Positions 20,829-32,026 of a DNA stretch of 64,000 nucleotides are shown here, one piece after another. The notes beneath the pieces are model-generated. The model had not been told where the DNA came from, did no database searches, and worked only from the letters and a program-made list of their open reading frames with translations. This DNA is from Balanoglossus misakiensis. Taxonomy: Eukaryota > Hemichordata. Within the stretch, counting starts at the first letter, position 1. Each line of letters starts with the position of its first letter. The position numbers and the translations under genes are program-made. The stretch spans positions 7,750,001 to 7,814,000 of the forward strand of contig CM082595.2 of NCBI GenBank assembly GCA_040954595.2, in the 5' to 3' direction.

Positions 20829-23800
20829 TTAACATGAACAGTGACCTTTGAAATATGTACAATATATACAGAACTTAATTCGTGTACTAGGACGAATAAA
20901 AATCAAAATCTTATTTCTCTCGAGGTATTTTTTCCTCAACTCAAACGCAAAAAATAAGTAGGTACTCAACTTTCTCAGTGTTTCGTTATGTTGTGAAGAT
21001 AACAAGGTTTTAAATTTATCAATACTGGGGTTTATGGTGTATTGGGGAGGGAGATATTTTGATCTTAAGGGGTTGTAAAGTTTACAATTCAAAAGGAAGT
21101 GATACTCATTTTCGATGCTGCCGTCATTACAAATACAGAGTCTGTTCTCTCTTGAAAGTTTCTTATGTCTTCCTTGTTCTATTAAAAGATTATGACTTGA
21201 TATACGGAAATAGGTGAGCGTGTGTTTAAAAATAGATTTCATAGGGGTCAATAGGTAAGGTTCAAGTGATAAACAGGATTTGTACAATCTATAAGTGTCA
21301 AGTCTACTTGAACAGGTAATGGTTGAATGCCACTCTTGTTCATCAATATCTTTACAGCGCTGTTTAAACTCAGAAATAAACTTGGACACATTACCAACAC
21401 CCTGGTTGTACCATGCTTCCGCAAAACCATAGTAAAACAAAATACTTTTCACTGCTTTTGCCCAGCATTCAATCCCTCTCTCAGCTATGCTGTGCTGTTC
21501 GAGATATGCATGATGAACGTATCTATTTTCGCCCATTTGTAAAATTCTTAACCAGTAATTAATTATTCTATGAAGTCTCATTGTACGCATGGCGTACCTC
21601 CCAAGCTCACCTCTGGTTGCTGCATTATTCGCTTGGGTATTTAACCTTAAAATGGATTTACAAAATTTAATATGGACACGTTCAATGGCTGGCGCTTCAA
21701 CATATCCCCAAACTTCACTTCCATACGTAAGGATGGGTAGTATTTTGGCGTCGAAAATCTTAAGACACATTTTGATAGGAACATCACCCAGGGATTTTAG
21801 GCGAGCTGTTAATAAAAAAAGTGGCTTTGGAAGCTTGGTCAGCTAGTACTGACTGTGTCTTTGTCCACACACCCCTGCTTGAAAGTACTATACCCAAATA
21901 TTTAAAATAAGGGACAACTTCAATAGGCTTGCCCTTGTAACTCCATTTTTCGTAGTGTCTTAATCTACCCCCTTTTCTGAAAACCATAATACCTGTCTTA
22001 TCTAAATTCACAGTCAATTTGTACTTATCACAATAATAACCCAACTGATTTAAAAGTCTCTGGAGTTTTATCTTAGTTTCCGCAATTAGAACTAAATCGT
22101 CGGCAAAGAGAAGGTAGAAAATCTCAATTAAACCCATAGAGCAGCCACTTATCAAGTTATCAGTAACACATTCATCATGGAGATCGTTAATAAAAAAAGC
22201 GAAAAGATAGGGGGAAAGAATACAGCCTTGTCTGACTCCATGGGGGCAGTGAAAAAACTCGGTCAACCCTTCTCTACCAAGCACACATGTTTTCACACTC
22301 TTATAAATAGAGGAAAGCATTCTAAACATTTTACCCCGAAGGCCCGCTTTGCCCATTTTATAGAAGAGAGCCGCTCTATTGATTCGATCGAATGCCTTCT
22401 CAAAGTCGACAAATGCGCGGTACAATCTGCCCCTGCTTTTACTTAAATATTTCTGTATCAGGGTGTGGAGGATGAAAATATTATCAGCAGTACAATAACC
22501 TTTTCGAAAACCTGCGTGTTCCTCTCTAAGAGGGGCGCAGTTTTCTTCCCAAAACAAAAGCCTATTATACATTATCCTGGTAAAATTTTTACTGATTATT
22601 GGTAAAAGTGTAATGCCCCTGTAATTATTTGGAATATGTTTATCACCTTTTTTGAAAATAGGAAAAATTATACCCTCAGCCCATGCAGTAGGGAAATTAC
22701 TTGAGTTGAATACTACATTGAATAGATGTCGTAATATGGAAATAACAACCGGGCTACAATGCTTATAAAATTCGGCAGAAATACCATCTATACCAGGTGA
22801 CTTATTTGATTTTAAACATTTAATACTATCTATTATTTCTTCTTCCGTGATTTCCTGGTCTAGTATCTCCAGTACAGTATCATCCTCGTTGTATATGTCA
22901 TCTTCTTTTTGTAGTAGTTCTTCGACGTAGCGTTCCATCCCATCCCATACGTCGGTAAAATGGCTCTGGCTTCCCGAATCAGTGGGGTTAAACAACTTTA
23001 GAAAATACTCGTACCAGTCTTCATTATTTATTAGGGGTGAAGTACAACTTTTGGCACCTTTGAAGTAGTCCCAAAATTTCCTGTTGTTGTTTTGTTCAAG
23101 AGCAAGTTCAATTTTATGTAGAGTATTTGTCTTAAAATGTGCCTTTTTATCCCTGATTAAATTCTGGTAGGCTCTCTTTTGATTTCTATAAAGCTCCAAA
23201 TGATTTGGATTCCTCTCTTGTCTGTACATGTTCAAAAGCCTGTGGACTTTTTTACGCTCGATATAACAATCCTTGTCAAACCAGTTGTCGTGCGTTTTAG
23301 CTTTATGCTGGGAGTAATTTCTTTTAGCAGCAATGTAGAACAAATCATTAAATTTTGTGGCTAGGATGTTACTTTCTGGGTTTGTTAATAAGAGCTGTAA
23401 AAATTCGTCCACAACATCTTGAACAGGAGATTTGTCAAATGAATCGATATAAGACTTTGCATCAAAAAAATATTTACAAAACTGTTTATAGATAATGGGA
23501 CTAGTCGTGTTTCTTTCAGTCGAACTAGTATCTATATCGTTGTCAGGGAAGATAACGGAATACTCTAGAGGGAAATGATCGGAATCAATTCGACTACCGA
23601 TTTTAAACTTGGAGATTTTACATAATAAATCTCTAGAGACAATCAGGTAGTCTACAGAACTCTTCCCTGAGGTACCCACGCACGTATATTCACCATGGCT
23701 GTCATCTGTTGACCTTCCATTGACAATGTTTAAAGCAGCTGTTTTACATAGACTAATAAGCCTTTCTCCATAATCATTGACTACAGAATCACAGTTGTTT

Positions 23801-24428
23801 CTTTTAACATAGTGTGCTTCTTCGATGTATGATGGGTCGTCAATAGGGACGTAATCAATGCAATCATGTACAACAGAGTCTTCAAGAGTGCCAGTTCTGG
23901 CATTGAAGTCACCACAGAGTAAAATATTACATTTTTCAAACATGTTATTAAAGGAAGAAATACAATCTTCAATATTGACAAACATGTTATCGTCTGAAAA
24001 CCGCGACGACCCTTGCGGTGTTACATAAATAAAACCCAATATCCACGGTGTGGTTTCACACCCTGGTGGAGACAACTTTAACCACAACATATCGTCATTT
24101 TCATTAGGCAGGAGTGAGATAAATTTACATAACCCATGCTTTATAAAGACGAGAATTCCCCTGATGGTCTCCCCCTTTTCGTTAAACGTTTTCGAAATGA
24201 ATGGAAACTATTATACCCCTCTAGAGAAAAAGGTTGATTTTCTGTAGTCCATGTCTCCAGGAGACAAATTATGTCAAAGTCGGAGAGATACGAACTAAAG
24301 TCAATTTGGCTCCATTTGGATTTTAAGCCTCTAACATTCCATGAAATACACTGCAAGCTTACATGTGTTATGCATGACTTTGGTCCTTGTCCAATTTCTT
24401 TATCTTTACCTTGGCCTTGACCGGTTTC
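20829..24428 (-). pseudogene. LINE ORF2: APE endonuclease and reverse transcriptase, two frameshifts
   Basis: The frame opens directly after the ORF1 TAG, with no in-frame ATG before the endonuclease. Endonuclease motifs are present: SWNVRGL, LLETW, CGDFNARTG, SVDYLIVSRD and SDHFPLEY. Reverse-transcriptase motifs follow: FKKGDKHIPNNYRGI, AFVDFEKAFDRI, GVRQGCILSPYLF and the catalytic YLLFADDLVLI, then the thumb and a C-terminal Cys/His motif (CICNDGSIENEYHFLLNC). One slip lies in the G-rich run near 24165 and another in a seven-T run near 21817 (plus-strand A run); both are homopolymers, so assembly error is possible. The protein nicks target DNA and reverse-transcribes its RNA there. Confidence 0.88.
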
Positions 24429-25463
24429 CTAGTCAGGAGTCTGGTTTCTGTCGAGTTCCATTTGGTTAGTATTTCTTGCCCGCATTTTTCCGTTTCTGGC
24501 TGGTAATTGTTCTATTTGTTGCGACGTTTCATTGTAGCCGAAGACCACTTTCCCCTCGTCTGAAACAGCGACAAGTTTGTCGTATTTGAGCCACGCCTTG
24601 GTCCCCTTGTCTTGGTTGATAAGTTCTCTTCTTTTGGCTAGAAGTTTGTTCCGGGTAAGACGAGTACGTGGCACGAAGTCTTCGTCGATGCTGACACCTG
24701 TGTCTTTCAGTTTGAATGTGTTACGCAACACTTGTTCTTTGTCTTTGAAAAGCGAAAACATGGCGATGATGGGTCTACAACCTTTGACCGTTCCATAAAG
24801 TCGATGAGCGCGTTCAATAATAAACGTACCAGACATACCCAGTTTTGTTTCTATTACTTCTTTAACTTTGGCTTCTGATGTCTCCCAATCCTCGTTTTCA
24901 CTTTCTTGCTCTATACCTCTGAAAATTAGGTTACAGCGTCTTGATCTATTTACCAAGTCGTCATAATTCTTCCGCATTTCTCGAAGTTCCTGTTTTGTTC
25001 GCGTAAGTTCGTCTCTGCACTTTCTAAATTCGCTGTTGTTGATGTTGTCTTCTATGTTATCAATTCTTTTCGTGTTTTCTTCTACTGTTTCTCTAAATTC
25101 ATCCAAGGTGTCTTCAATGTTGCCCATTCTGGTTTCAACTTTGTCAAATCTTGCCTTAATCTCCTTACAGTCAGTTGCTACTTCGTCGATTTTTTCCAGG
25201 ATTTTGGTGATGTCGTCTTTGGTTATAGGGTTCTTTGAACGCGTTTGCATTGGGCTTTTGGGCCCCGGGTTGGTTTCCACATCGCCTGCCAGAACTAGCA
25301 GAAGCAGGAGGGACAATCGTATTGCCACGCTGGCATGGAGCTTATTGTTCGACTGTGCATAATTTGCATATGTTATCTGACTTGCCGTTCCTTTGCCAAT
25401 GTTTCCTCCAGCAAAACATCCGATTCTCAGTCTGTACAAATCCAAATGGATGCCCATTTTCAC
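24429..25463 (-). CDS. LINE ORF1 with 2A peptide
   Basis: 344 codons, intact. The N-terminus carries a hydrophobic leucine stretch and LLVLAGDVETNPGP, a complete 2A motif (GDVETNPGP at 25260-25286). A long charged coiled coil follows (heptads around VETRMGNIEDTLDEF and NIEDNINNSEF), then an RRM/CTD-like region (ERAHRLYGTVKG, FKDKEQVLRN, EDFVPRTRLTRNKL). ORF1 proteins bind element RNA as trimers and act as chaperones. The 2A would release about 68 residues as a separate leader, and the rest would start at Pro. The stop is TAG (24429-24431), and ORF2 continues in the same frame. Confidence 0.9.
   Translation of the reverse strand: MKMGIHLDLYRLRIGCFAGGNIGKGTASQITYANYAQSNNKLHASVAIRLSLLLLLVLAGDVETNPGPKSPMQTRSKNPITKDDITKILEKIDEVATDCKEIKARFDKVETRMGNIEDTLDEFRETVEENTKRIDNIEDNINNSEFRKCRDELTRTKQELREMRKNYDDLVNRSRRCNLIFRGIEQESENEDWETSEAKVKEVIETKLGMSGTFIIERAHRLYGTVKGCRPIIAMFSLFKDKEQVLRNTFKLKDTGVSIDEDFVPRTRLTRNKLLAKRRELINQDKGTKAWLKYDKLVAVSDEGKVVFGYNETSQQIEQLPARNGKMRARNTNQMELDRNQTPD
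25260..25286 (-). other. 2A ribosome-skipping motif (LINE ORF1)
   Basis: Minus-strand codons for GDVETNPGP, preceded by a run of leucines; the core consensus is complete. Confidence 0.9.
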
Positions 25464-25541
25464 GAATTGGTGTCTCGCTGTATTGCTGAGTGTCTGCCTA
25501 CCAGTATTTGTTCACCAAAAAGTCGCCTAATGCTTAAAAGC

Positions 25542-25552
25542 AACTTTTAATA
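25542..25552. repeat. LINE target-site duplication, right copy
   Basis: AACTTTTAATA, identical to 20749-20759. TRIM upstream homology resumes here and continues to about 25600. Confidence 0.9.
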
Positions 25553-25602
25553 GGTTCATACAGAAAGTAAATATAGCAACGGAGTTATAAAGTTGAATTG
25601 TT

Positions 25603-26343
25603 TTAATCACTTTGGCAGCTTGTGGCTTATTTCCCCGTCCCTGTTTTTTTTAGTTCAACTCTTTTTGCTGAGAGGCATTTTCGGGAGAGCTGGAACTCAT
25701 TGCCACGGATGATCGAGACCGGGTAACCGTTGTCCTGAAGATATAACGCTCGATTTCCCGCTGATAGCTCGTCAAAGTATCGGGTTCATACTGCTAATCA
25801 TTGTTCTGCCTGGCTCCAACAATATACGCAGCAAGGTGGCTATCCAGATCTTGGGGTGGCATATCATGGCTCCAACAATATACGCAGCAAGGTGGCTATC
25901 CAGATCTTGGGGTGGCATATCATGGCTCCAACAAAATACGCAGCAAGGTGGCTATCCAGATCTTGGGGTGGCATATCATGGCTCCAACAATATACGCAGC
26001 AAGGTGGCTATCCAGATCTTGGGGTGGCATATCATGGCTCCAACAATATACGCAGCAAGGTGGCTATCCAGATCTTGGGATGGCATATCAACAATACGAC
26101 GAGTTTCTGTTGGACGCACACTCGACAGCCATTCTTGAAACTGTTTCACTGCCGTGTTCGTACTCCTTACGGTATTCTTCTTCTTTTGTTGGTCCACAAA
26201 GTCGTCCAAATCGCCATCATTATATTCCACATACCGATTTTGATGTTGCTGTTGTCGCTGATTTGGTTCGGGCACAGCAGTATCCGTGTCATCTTGAAAC
26301 AATAACTCAGCAATTTGGAAAATTTGCTGCATCTCTGGGTCAT
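25603..26343 (-). pseudogene. Crypton-type recombinase fragment
   Basis: Minus strand. The N-terminal part reads MQQIFQIAELLFQDD, FVDQQKKKNTV, VKQFQEWLSS and VDMPSQDLDSHLAAYIV, matching the recombinase remnant at 941-2635 (LQQIFQLAKEI, FVDEQKSENTKKK, FRRFLQQN, ILDGYLQ). After a 56-bp tandem array the homology resumes with QYEPDTL and a series of frame-shifted pieces matching YEPDTLSSHHRSIERYL, LSAKRKSLKKEGKGNKP. No catalytic domain is present. Confidence 0.7.
25812..26091. repeat. 56-bp minisatellite, five tandem copies
   Basis: The unit starts GGCTCCAACAATATACGC and repeats at 25812, 25868, 25924, 25980 and 26036 with only a few substitutions. The unit is recombinase coding sequence (codons for PSQDLDSHLAAYIVGA). 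Since 56 is not a multiple of three, all three frames stay open through it, giving several spurious ORFs. Confidence 0.95.
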
Positions 26344-26811
26344 TGAATGCTTCCGTTGCGATGTCTATTTAGGAAGTGAGTAAATTTTGTCGTTCGTTCG
26401 ATAGGCATCCATTTCATTTTGTATCCATTTTAGTGTTGAATTGTTTTTAAAACGTTACCTTAAAAATGTAGTCGTTTATTTTACTGAACACTACAAAAAA
26501 AGTCTGAAGAAGGTATAATTGTGAAAATTTTCTGGTCATCTTTATTTGGTAAACGACCGTAAAAGTGACAGTACAGACCGGTCACCCACATGGACAACTG
26601 CTCGCGCGCGTGACACGCAGTGTCGACGTGACGTTGTCATATTTTTTCTACGTGTGTAACTAACAGTCGTTTGTTTTCCAAATCAATCACCATAATAAAT
26701 CTTTTATTTATAACACAGGTCCGTGGCCATCATGACTTTCGATGTTGACTACCGGTATATCAAATCTCATGAAACCGGATTAGATCTATACGACGTTACG
26801 TCACCAACGAG
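26344..26811. other. No gene seen
   Basis: AT-rich, with a CG-rich patch near 26600. No recognisable feature. Confidence 0.4.
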
Positions 26812-27246
26812 ACTTGCCAAACCTTAGTACATGCAACTCTATCTGCCAAACTTGACTACTGTAACTCACTCCTGTATGGTCTCCCGGAAAACACAATCGC
26901 CCTATTTCAAAGAGCTCAGAATACTTCAGCCAGAATAGTCATGCGCACTAGGAAATTCACGCCTATCACTCCAGTTCTTGCCCAGCTCCATTGGCTACCA
27001 GTTCGTCTCAGGATCGACTACAAAATTCTGTTGATAACTTTCAAAGTTATCCATAACCAGACTCCCTTGTACATCAGTGATCTACTGCAGCCATACAATC
27101 CAACTCGTACACTGCGTTCATCCACCAAGGAAGTCTTTAAGACTGTTTCTACTTGTACTCTTTCGTGCGCTACTTTTGTGGGCTCGACTTCCATTGCTAG
27201 GTTGCAAATTCGGGAACGACAACCAGACTACAGTTTTCAGCTGTGA
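26812..27246 (+). mobile_element. L2-like LINE 3' fragment
   Basis: Plus-strand translation gives LVHATLSAKLDYCNSLLYGLP, FQRAQNTSARIV, KFTPITPVLAQLHWLPVRLRI, YKILLITFKVIHNQTPLYISDLL and PYNPTRTLRSS, the conserved reverse-transcriptase C-terminus of L2-type LINEs. It is 5'-truncated and loses frame near 27200. It is unrelated to the 2A-LINEs above. Confidence 0.85.
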
Positions 27247-27437
27247 CACGGGCTGGGGATATTTTTTTTTCTTTAATAGAAGAGAAAAAAATTACAAGCA
27301 CAGACAAAATTTCAGTAAAGGATATCACGTTTTTTAAGCTCTTGTTTGAAAATTATTTAAGTATTTGAATCTTGAATACATAAACAACGGCATTTATGTT
27401 TGACCATTTCGCAATCAGTACAATCAAGTTAACTATA

Positions 27438-29007
27438 TTATTGACATTGGGATGTGGATATTACACCCACAGTTTTTGTTCTACAGAAATCTTCACATGG
27501 TTTAAACTCCAGGTAGTCAGTCTCAGTCGGGTCAATTTTCGTCTCCATTCTCAGCAATGCTTCCATTTGAGTGGCAATCCCTTTCCTGGCTGACATCAAC
27601 GTCAACTGCGCTGCATTCCCAAAATGCATCAGTTTCTCAGCATACTCTCTTGCATTTGACATGTCACTCTCTGCAAACTCCAGTTCTTTCAGTTGTGCAT
27701 TTAAGTTTACTTTCCTTCTATCGTATTCACCTTTCAGCTATCCAAGAAGTTCGTCACCATTTTCACGAATCATGAGAGTGACGTCATCGATTGTTTTCTG
27801 GATGTGTTCTTTCATTTTCTTGTCCTCTGTCTGATAACAGCTGTCGAGAGATTCGGCCGTCTCCATGACTACGGCTTTGCTGTGGCTGGCTTCGTCTTCT
27901 TTCACTTTGTCAATTACTTCTGTCAAACTTCTTTGCAGTATTCAGTGGCTGCGTCTTTCAAGTATCTGTATTTATGCTTGATGATTTGATGATCTATATA
28001 GCCGTGCATTTGTGACGGATAGCTTTGTCGCACGTGTCGCAATAGAATTCGACTTCGTTGTTAGGGTGAGCAGAACAGTAGATCGGTGGTTGAACTGAAG
28101 CGAGGTCAGCGGACTTTGCAGACTCGAAATCTTCCAAGGTCATCAGACGGTGTGATTTTGTCACCTTCAAGCGCGAATGTGGAACAGCGCAGACACTGCA
28201 CAAACAACGTCACACTCGATGCAATGATTTGTAATCTCATTATTTTTGACACCGAACGTTTGCTTTCGTGTCCACAAAATTGCAGTTTCGCGCTCTTTAT
28301 TTTACAAAATTTTGTAATGTGGGAGGGTGATACCCTCTCCATTCTTTGCCACATTTCATTTATTGGCTGCTCTGTCTAGTGTACCAAGGCAGACTACTTG
28401 CCAACCCACCCTACCGAAGCTTACTTTGACTGGAGTGGCAAAAGTAAAATTCGTCCTCCCCAACATTGAGTTAATTTGCTTTTGAGTTCATTAAAATGCA
28501 ACTTTGAGCACTGTATTTTACAAAATTTTCTTGTGGGAGGGGGACACCCACCCCGCTACTTTTCTTGTTTTACCAATTCTAGCATCTATTGTATTCACTT
28601 GTCTTTTTAATTTATTCATAGATATCTTTATTGCAACGATACTCTATTATATACTTAAATTACTTTAAGAAATGTATAATCGAGGTGTTAGGAGCCTCAT
28701 TCACTTCATTGCATACAGTGTACATGTACATAGGATCAGGACGGCGAATGTTTTCGGCGTGGGGGGGGGGGGGGGGTCATCATATTTTTGGGCCTGTCAA
28801 AGAGGGGGGTCATCATTTTTTGGTGCTGGGCGAAGGGGGGGGGGGTCGGCCTGATTTTGAAAACCGATGACACAAACTTGCCGCCCCCCACCAACAAGGC
28901 CAAACACGGTAGAATCTTAGCATTCTTGTATCGCTTCGACCAGATCCCACAGACGAGAAAATTCTACTCAATTTCCGCCTGTAACTTTGGCTCCCTGGTC
29001 GACATGT
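27438..29007 (-). pseudogene. TRIM remnant (copy D), scattered pieces
   Basis: Minus strand, decayed. RING start at 28895-29007 (MSTREPKLQAEIE, TAG, then RYKNAKILPCL). B-box region at 27994-28203 (SRLKVTKSHRLMTLEDFES, ASVQPPIYCSAHPNNEVEFY, CDTCDKAIRHKCTAI). Coiled coil at 27438-27926. The RING and B-box pieces are separated by about 690 bp of foreign or expanded sequence with G runs. Much older than copies A-C, since its coiled coil and B-box differ widely. Confidence 0.8.
28204..28894. repeat. Spacer with G-tracts and a duplicated motif
   Basis: ATTTTACAAAATTTTGTAAT followed by GTGGGAGGG near 28300 recurs as ATTTTACAAAATTTTCTTGT and GTGGGAGGGGG near 28515. Long G runs lie at about 28758-28776 and 28836-28846. 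No gene. Confidence 0.5.
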
Positions 29008-30649
29008 TTAGTCTTGTCTTCCACGTTGTGGTATGTATGCTCTCACGTGACACTTTTGCAGTCCAAATTCTACGAAGCGAGGCACAAAGCTCCACTTATA
29101 CAAAACGCAAAGTCGGTCGTAATTCATATGCGACCAGAGTTCATATGGGTACGCGATCCTTCCTTTAGGTCAAAGGTCAATTCATACATTCTAGCAGTGT
29201 ACAAGGACGTGTGTATTGACACAGTTTAATGACCTCGCCTTTTCTACCTCTGGTAAAATGATCCCGGACTTTGTATTATTGTATTTCATTTATAAAATAA
29301 ATAATATCAATATACACGTGTGTATGAGTATTCATACCATTAACGATACACCACTTTAATTCAATATATATCACACTTAAATATATTTTGTTTCTTTGCA
29401 AAAAACATAGTTGGAACTATTTTGTGATTAGGCTTAAGATATCCAGAATTATCGTGCGCTTATTGATCTTCTGAATCTATAGAACTGCATTGACATTCTT
29501 GCAAATTGCCTTTTTTCATATAACGGCATGGAAGTGCAGTCTAGCGAGGCCTGCGTGTTTTCTCGCCGTTCAAAGTTCGCTTACACAGCCGTGTAACGCC
29601 AGGAACACACAGACATGTACGCAGGGTTAAGTCTAGCAGTACCATTTTAACAACAATATTTATGTCTTGGCATTTGACACCGAGATTCCAACTCCCTAAG
29701 TTTATATTAAGTGGACAAATCAACCTAGAAAAGTTAGACTGATATTTAAAATCGCCAACAAGCACGGTGTTATCGTCATAATCTCGCCCACATTTTCTTG
29801 CATGACTGTCCTGGAGCCAAGAAAACGCCAGACGGATTCGCCAAGTCTATTATGAATGTTACGCGTTCTAAATTCATTCTTTAACTTATGTGACAATTTC
29901 ACACACACACAATACGTTGCAATACACCGCAAATTTACTACGATTATTCTTATTTCCTTGTTTGATATCAAAATATTCTCACTTCTGGGAAATCATCATT
30001 TCAAAAAAACTCTTACAGACAATTTTATCATATTATTATTTCATCGCAGATTGATAGATTCGGGTGTGTGTGTGACAACGCTCATAATTTCAACACAGAG
30101 AATGAAAGAGGGGAGGGGCATCCGCAGAGACGTGTCACGTTGACCTTTGACCAGATGTCACCAAATTCTTCCTCTTCTCCATATTCTAAACGAACTTATT
30201 GAGAACGACCGTTATGTTTCAGGCCTTTTCACTGAAAGAGACGTATGTTCAGTACAAGTTCAGTCGGACGTGCTTGCTACGTGTATTGGTGTGGTGGGTC
30301 TGGTTTTGAATTTCATCAAATAAAAGTACAGTCGATTCAACCCAGTAATAAACAACAAAATGAAAACAAAACTCGACATTTCCCAAACACAAACTATTAT
30401 GTTTATCTCTCATAATCTCCAATCTAGGATGAAATAAACAAGTTACAAGACGATCTTCAAATAAAAATAAACAATGGTTCATTTGAATGTCTACATCAGT
30501 GTACATGTTTTGTAAGTTTATCTAATATAACATCACAAGGGAAATATTGTTGAATCGTTGCATAAATTCTACAATAGTGAGGGACATTAGTTGTCACTGT
30601 TGGCAATTTCACTGACAAGTTGTTTTCTTCTTTTGTTATACACAATAGT
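29008..30649. other. No gene seen
   Basis: About 1.6 kb of AT-rich sequence between TRIM copies D and C. Open frames are short and unlike any family. Confidence 0.4.
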
Positions 30650-31217
30650 TCTTACATTTATATTTACATTTTAGTATATTTGGAATAAGATGTCTTGAGT
30701 TACATACAGATTACTTTCACTTTTACGTTCATTTTGACAGATACGACTTAATCATCAATATAAACATTTGTCCAGACGAACTATCCATGATAAGAACAGG
30801 TTCAAATTCTCAAGGTCCATTTTTTTAAAAACTATACATAACAATTCAAACATTTGTAATTATTTTTCAGTGCATTTGGAATGAGATGTCTAGAGTTACA
30901 TACAGAGTACTAACACTTTTACGATCAGAGTTGACGGAGGCGATTAAACTATAATTTCAATTTGTAAATTTGTCCAGATAAAATGTCTATGATGAGAATA
31001 GGTTTGAAATCATAAAGGGAAAAGGGGACAATGTTTTTAATAAGTACAAACATATCTAATTTATTCAGACAACTAATGTTAAACGACTGCATGGAATTCA
31101 CCTCCTTTCAAGTTTTCTTTTTTTCATCAATTGCATAAGCAAGTTTATTTAGTAACATCAGTCGTAAAACCGCGGTTTCTACACTAAGAACGACTACACT
31201 ACTTCTTGCTGTACATT
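30650..31217 (-). repeat. TRIM copy C 3' flank with an internal diverged duplication
   Basis: The part from about 30855 aligns with 17726-18101 beside copy B. The preceding 200 bp (about 30655-30830) is a more diverged version of the same sequence (GAGTTACATACAGA; AAATTTGTCCAGA-type echo), so this UTR-side block was duplicated in tandem. Confidence 0.6.
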
Positions 31218-32026
31218 TTATTGCGCGAAGACTTTCACGCAATCATCTCCCTGATCACTCACAATGACTGTGTCGTCATCAGTGACACAGATACCGAATG
31301 GGTGTACCAGCCCGTCATTCACATCATCGACACGACAAACAAACTGACCCCGGGATTCGTATTTCATTATTCTGCTGTTGCTGTAATCTGCGACATACAC
31401 ATAGCCGTGTTTGTCCACAGATACTCCGAGGGGCGAGTTCAGCTGACCATCCCCACTTCCGTAGGATCCGAAGGTATACAGGAATTGGCCATCCCCATTG
31501 AACACTTTGATTCGATGATTGTCGCTATCTGACACATAAACATTGCCAGTATCATCCACACAGATAAACGAGAGACAAAACAACTGACCACCCCGACTCC
31601 CTTCCCCGCCAAATGATTTGATGCGACGGCCATCTTGGTCGTAAATGTGAATACAGCAACCGTCGCAATCCACAACGTAAACCCTTCCATTCACTGGACT
31701 AATAGCGATACCCATGACTAAATAAATATCTCCCTTTCCAAAACACTTGAATAATTCCCCATTCTTATCACAGACAATTATCTGATGATTTCCATCATCA
31801 GTAATAAAGACATTACCGTCCGCTGACACAGCTGCATCAAAGGGACAGAAAAAATTGACACTTGTAAACTTGAACATCTTCTGATGTTTCCCATCTACAG
31901 TGAAAGATTGCAATCTGGGGTTATTTCTATCACAAACCAACGCATCTCCATTCCTCATCACTGTTATCCCCTGAATATCACGGAACTGACCAATCCCATA
32001 ACCTGACCCCCCAAACTTACACACAA
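31218..32026 (-). pseudogene. NHL propeller of TRIM copy C
   Basis: The NHL domain (VCKFGGSGYGIGQF to DDCVKVFAQ) is uninterrupted over about 266 codons, collinear with residues 470-737 of copy B, and ends with the same TAA-within-AATAAA arrangement. It is not in frame with the RING fragment at 32017-32382, because an internal deletion removed B-box 2, coiled coil and filamin domain and joined the ends out of frame. The substitutions against copy B fall mainly at blade-loop positions and are nearly all amino-acid changing. It may be a pseudogene, or a donor for gene conversion. Confidence 0.8.

Larger units (their letters stand above)
20760..25541 (-). mobile_element. Nearly full-length APE-type LINE (2A-ORF1, ORF2)
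   Basis: A 4.8-kb minus-strand element between 11-bp target duplications. 5' to 3': short 5' UTR, ORF1 with a 2A peptide (25463-24429), ORF2 with endonuclease, reverse transcriptase and C-terminal Cys/His domain (about 24428-20829), 3' UTR with GGCCTCCAGCC, and a trinucleotide tail (TAA on the plus strand, 20757-20777) instead of poly(A). Only two single-base slips disrupt ORF2, so insertion is recent. A 2A-bearing ORF1 and APE endonuclease are known in CR1/L2-group and related elements of marine invertebrates; the exact clade needs a phylogeny. Confidence 0.92.

Noticed and set aside
25812-26091. CRISPR-like array
   Set aside because: The 56-bp units are directly adjacent with no spacers, and they encode part of a recombinase. 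This is a minisatellite in a eukaryote.
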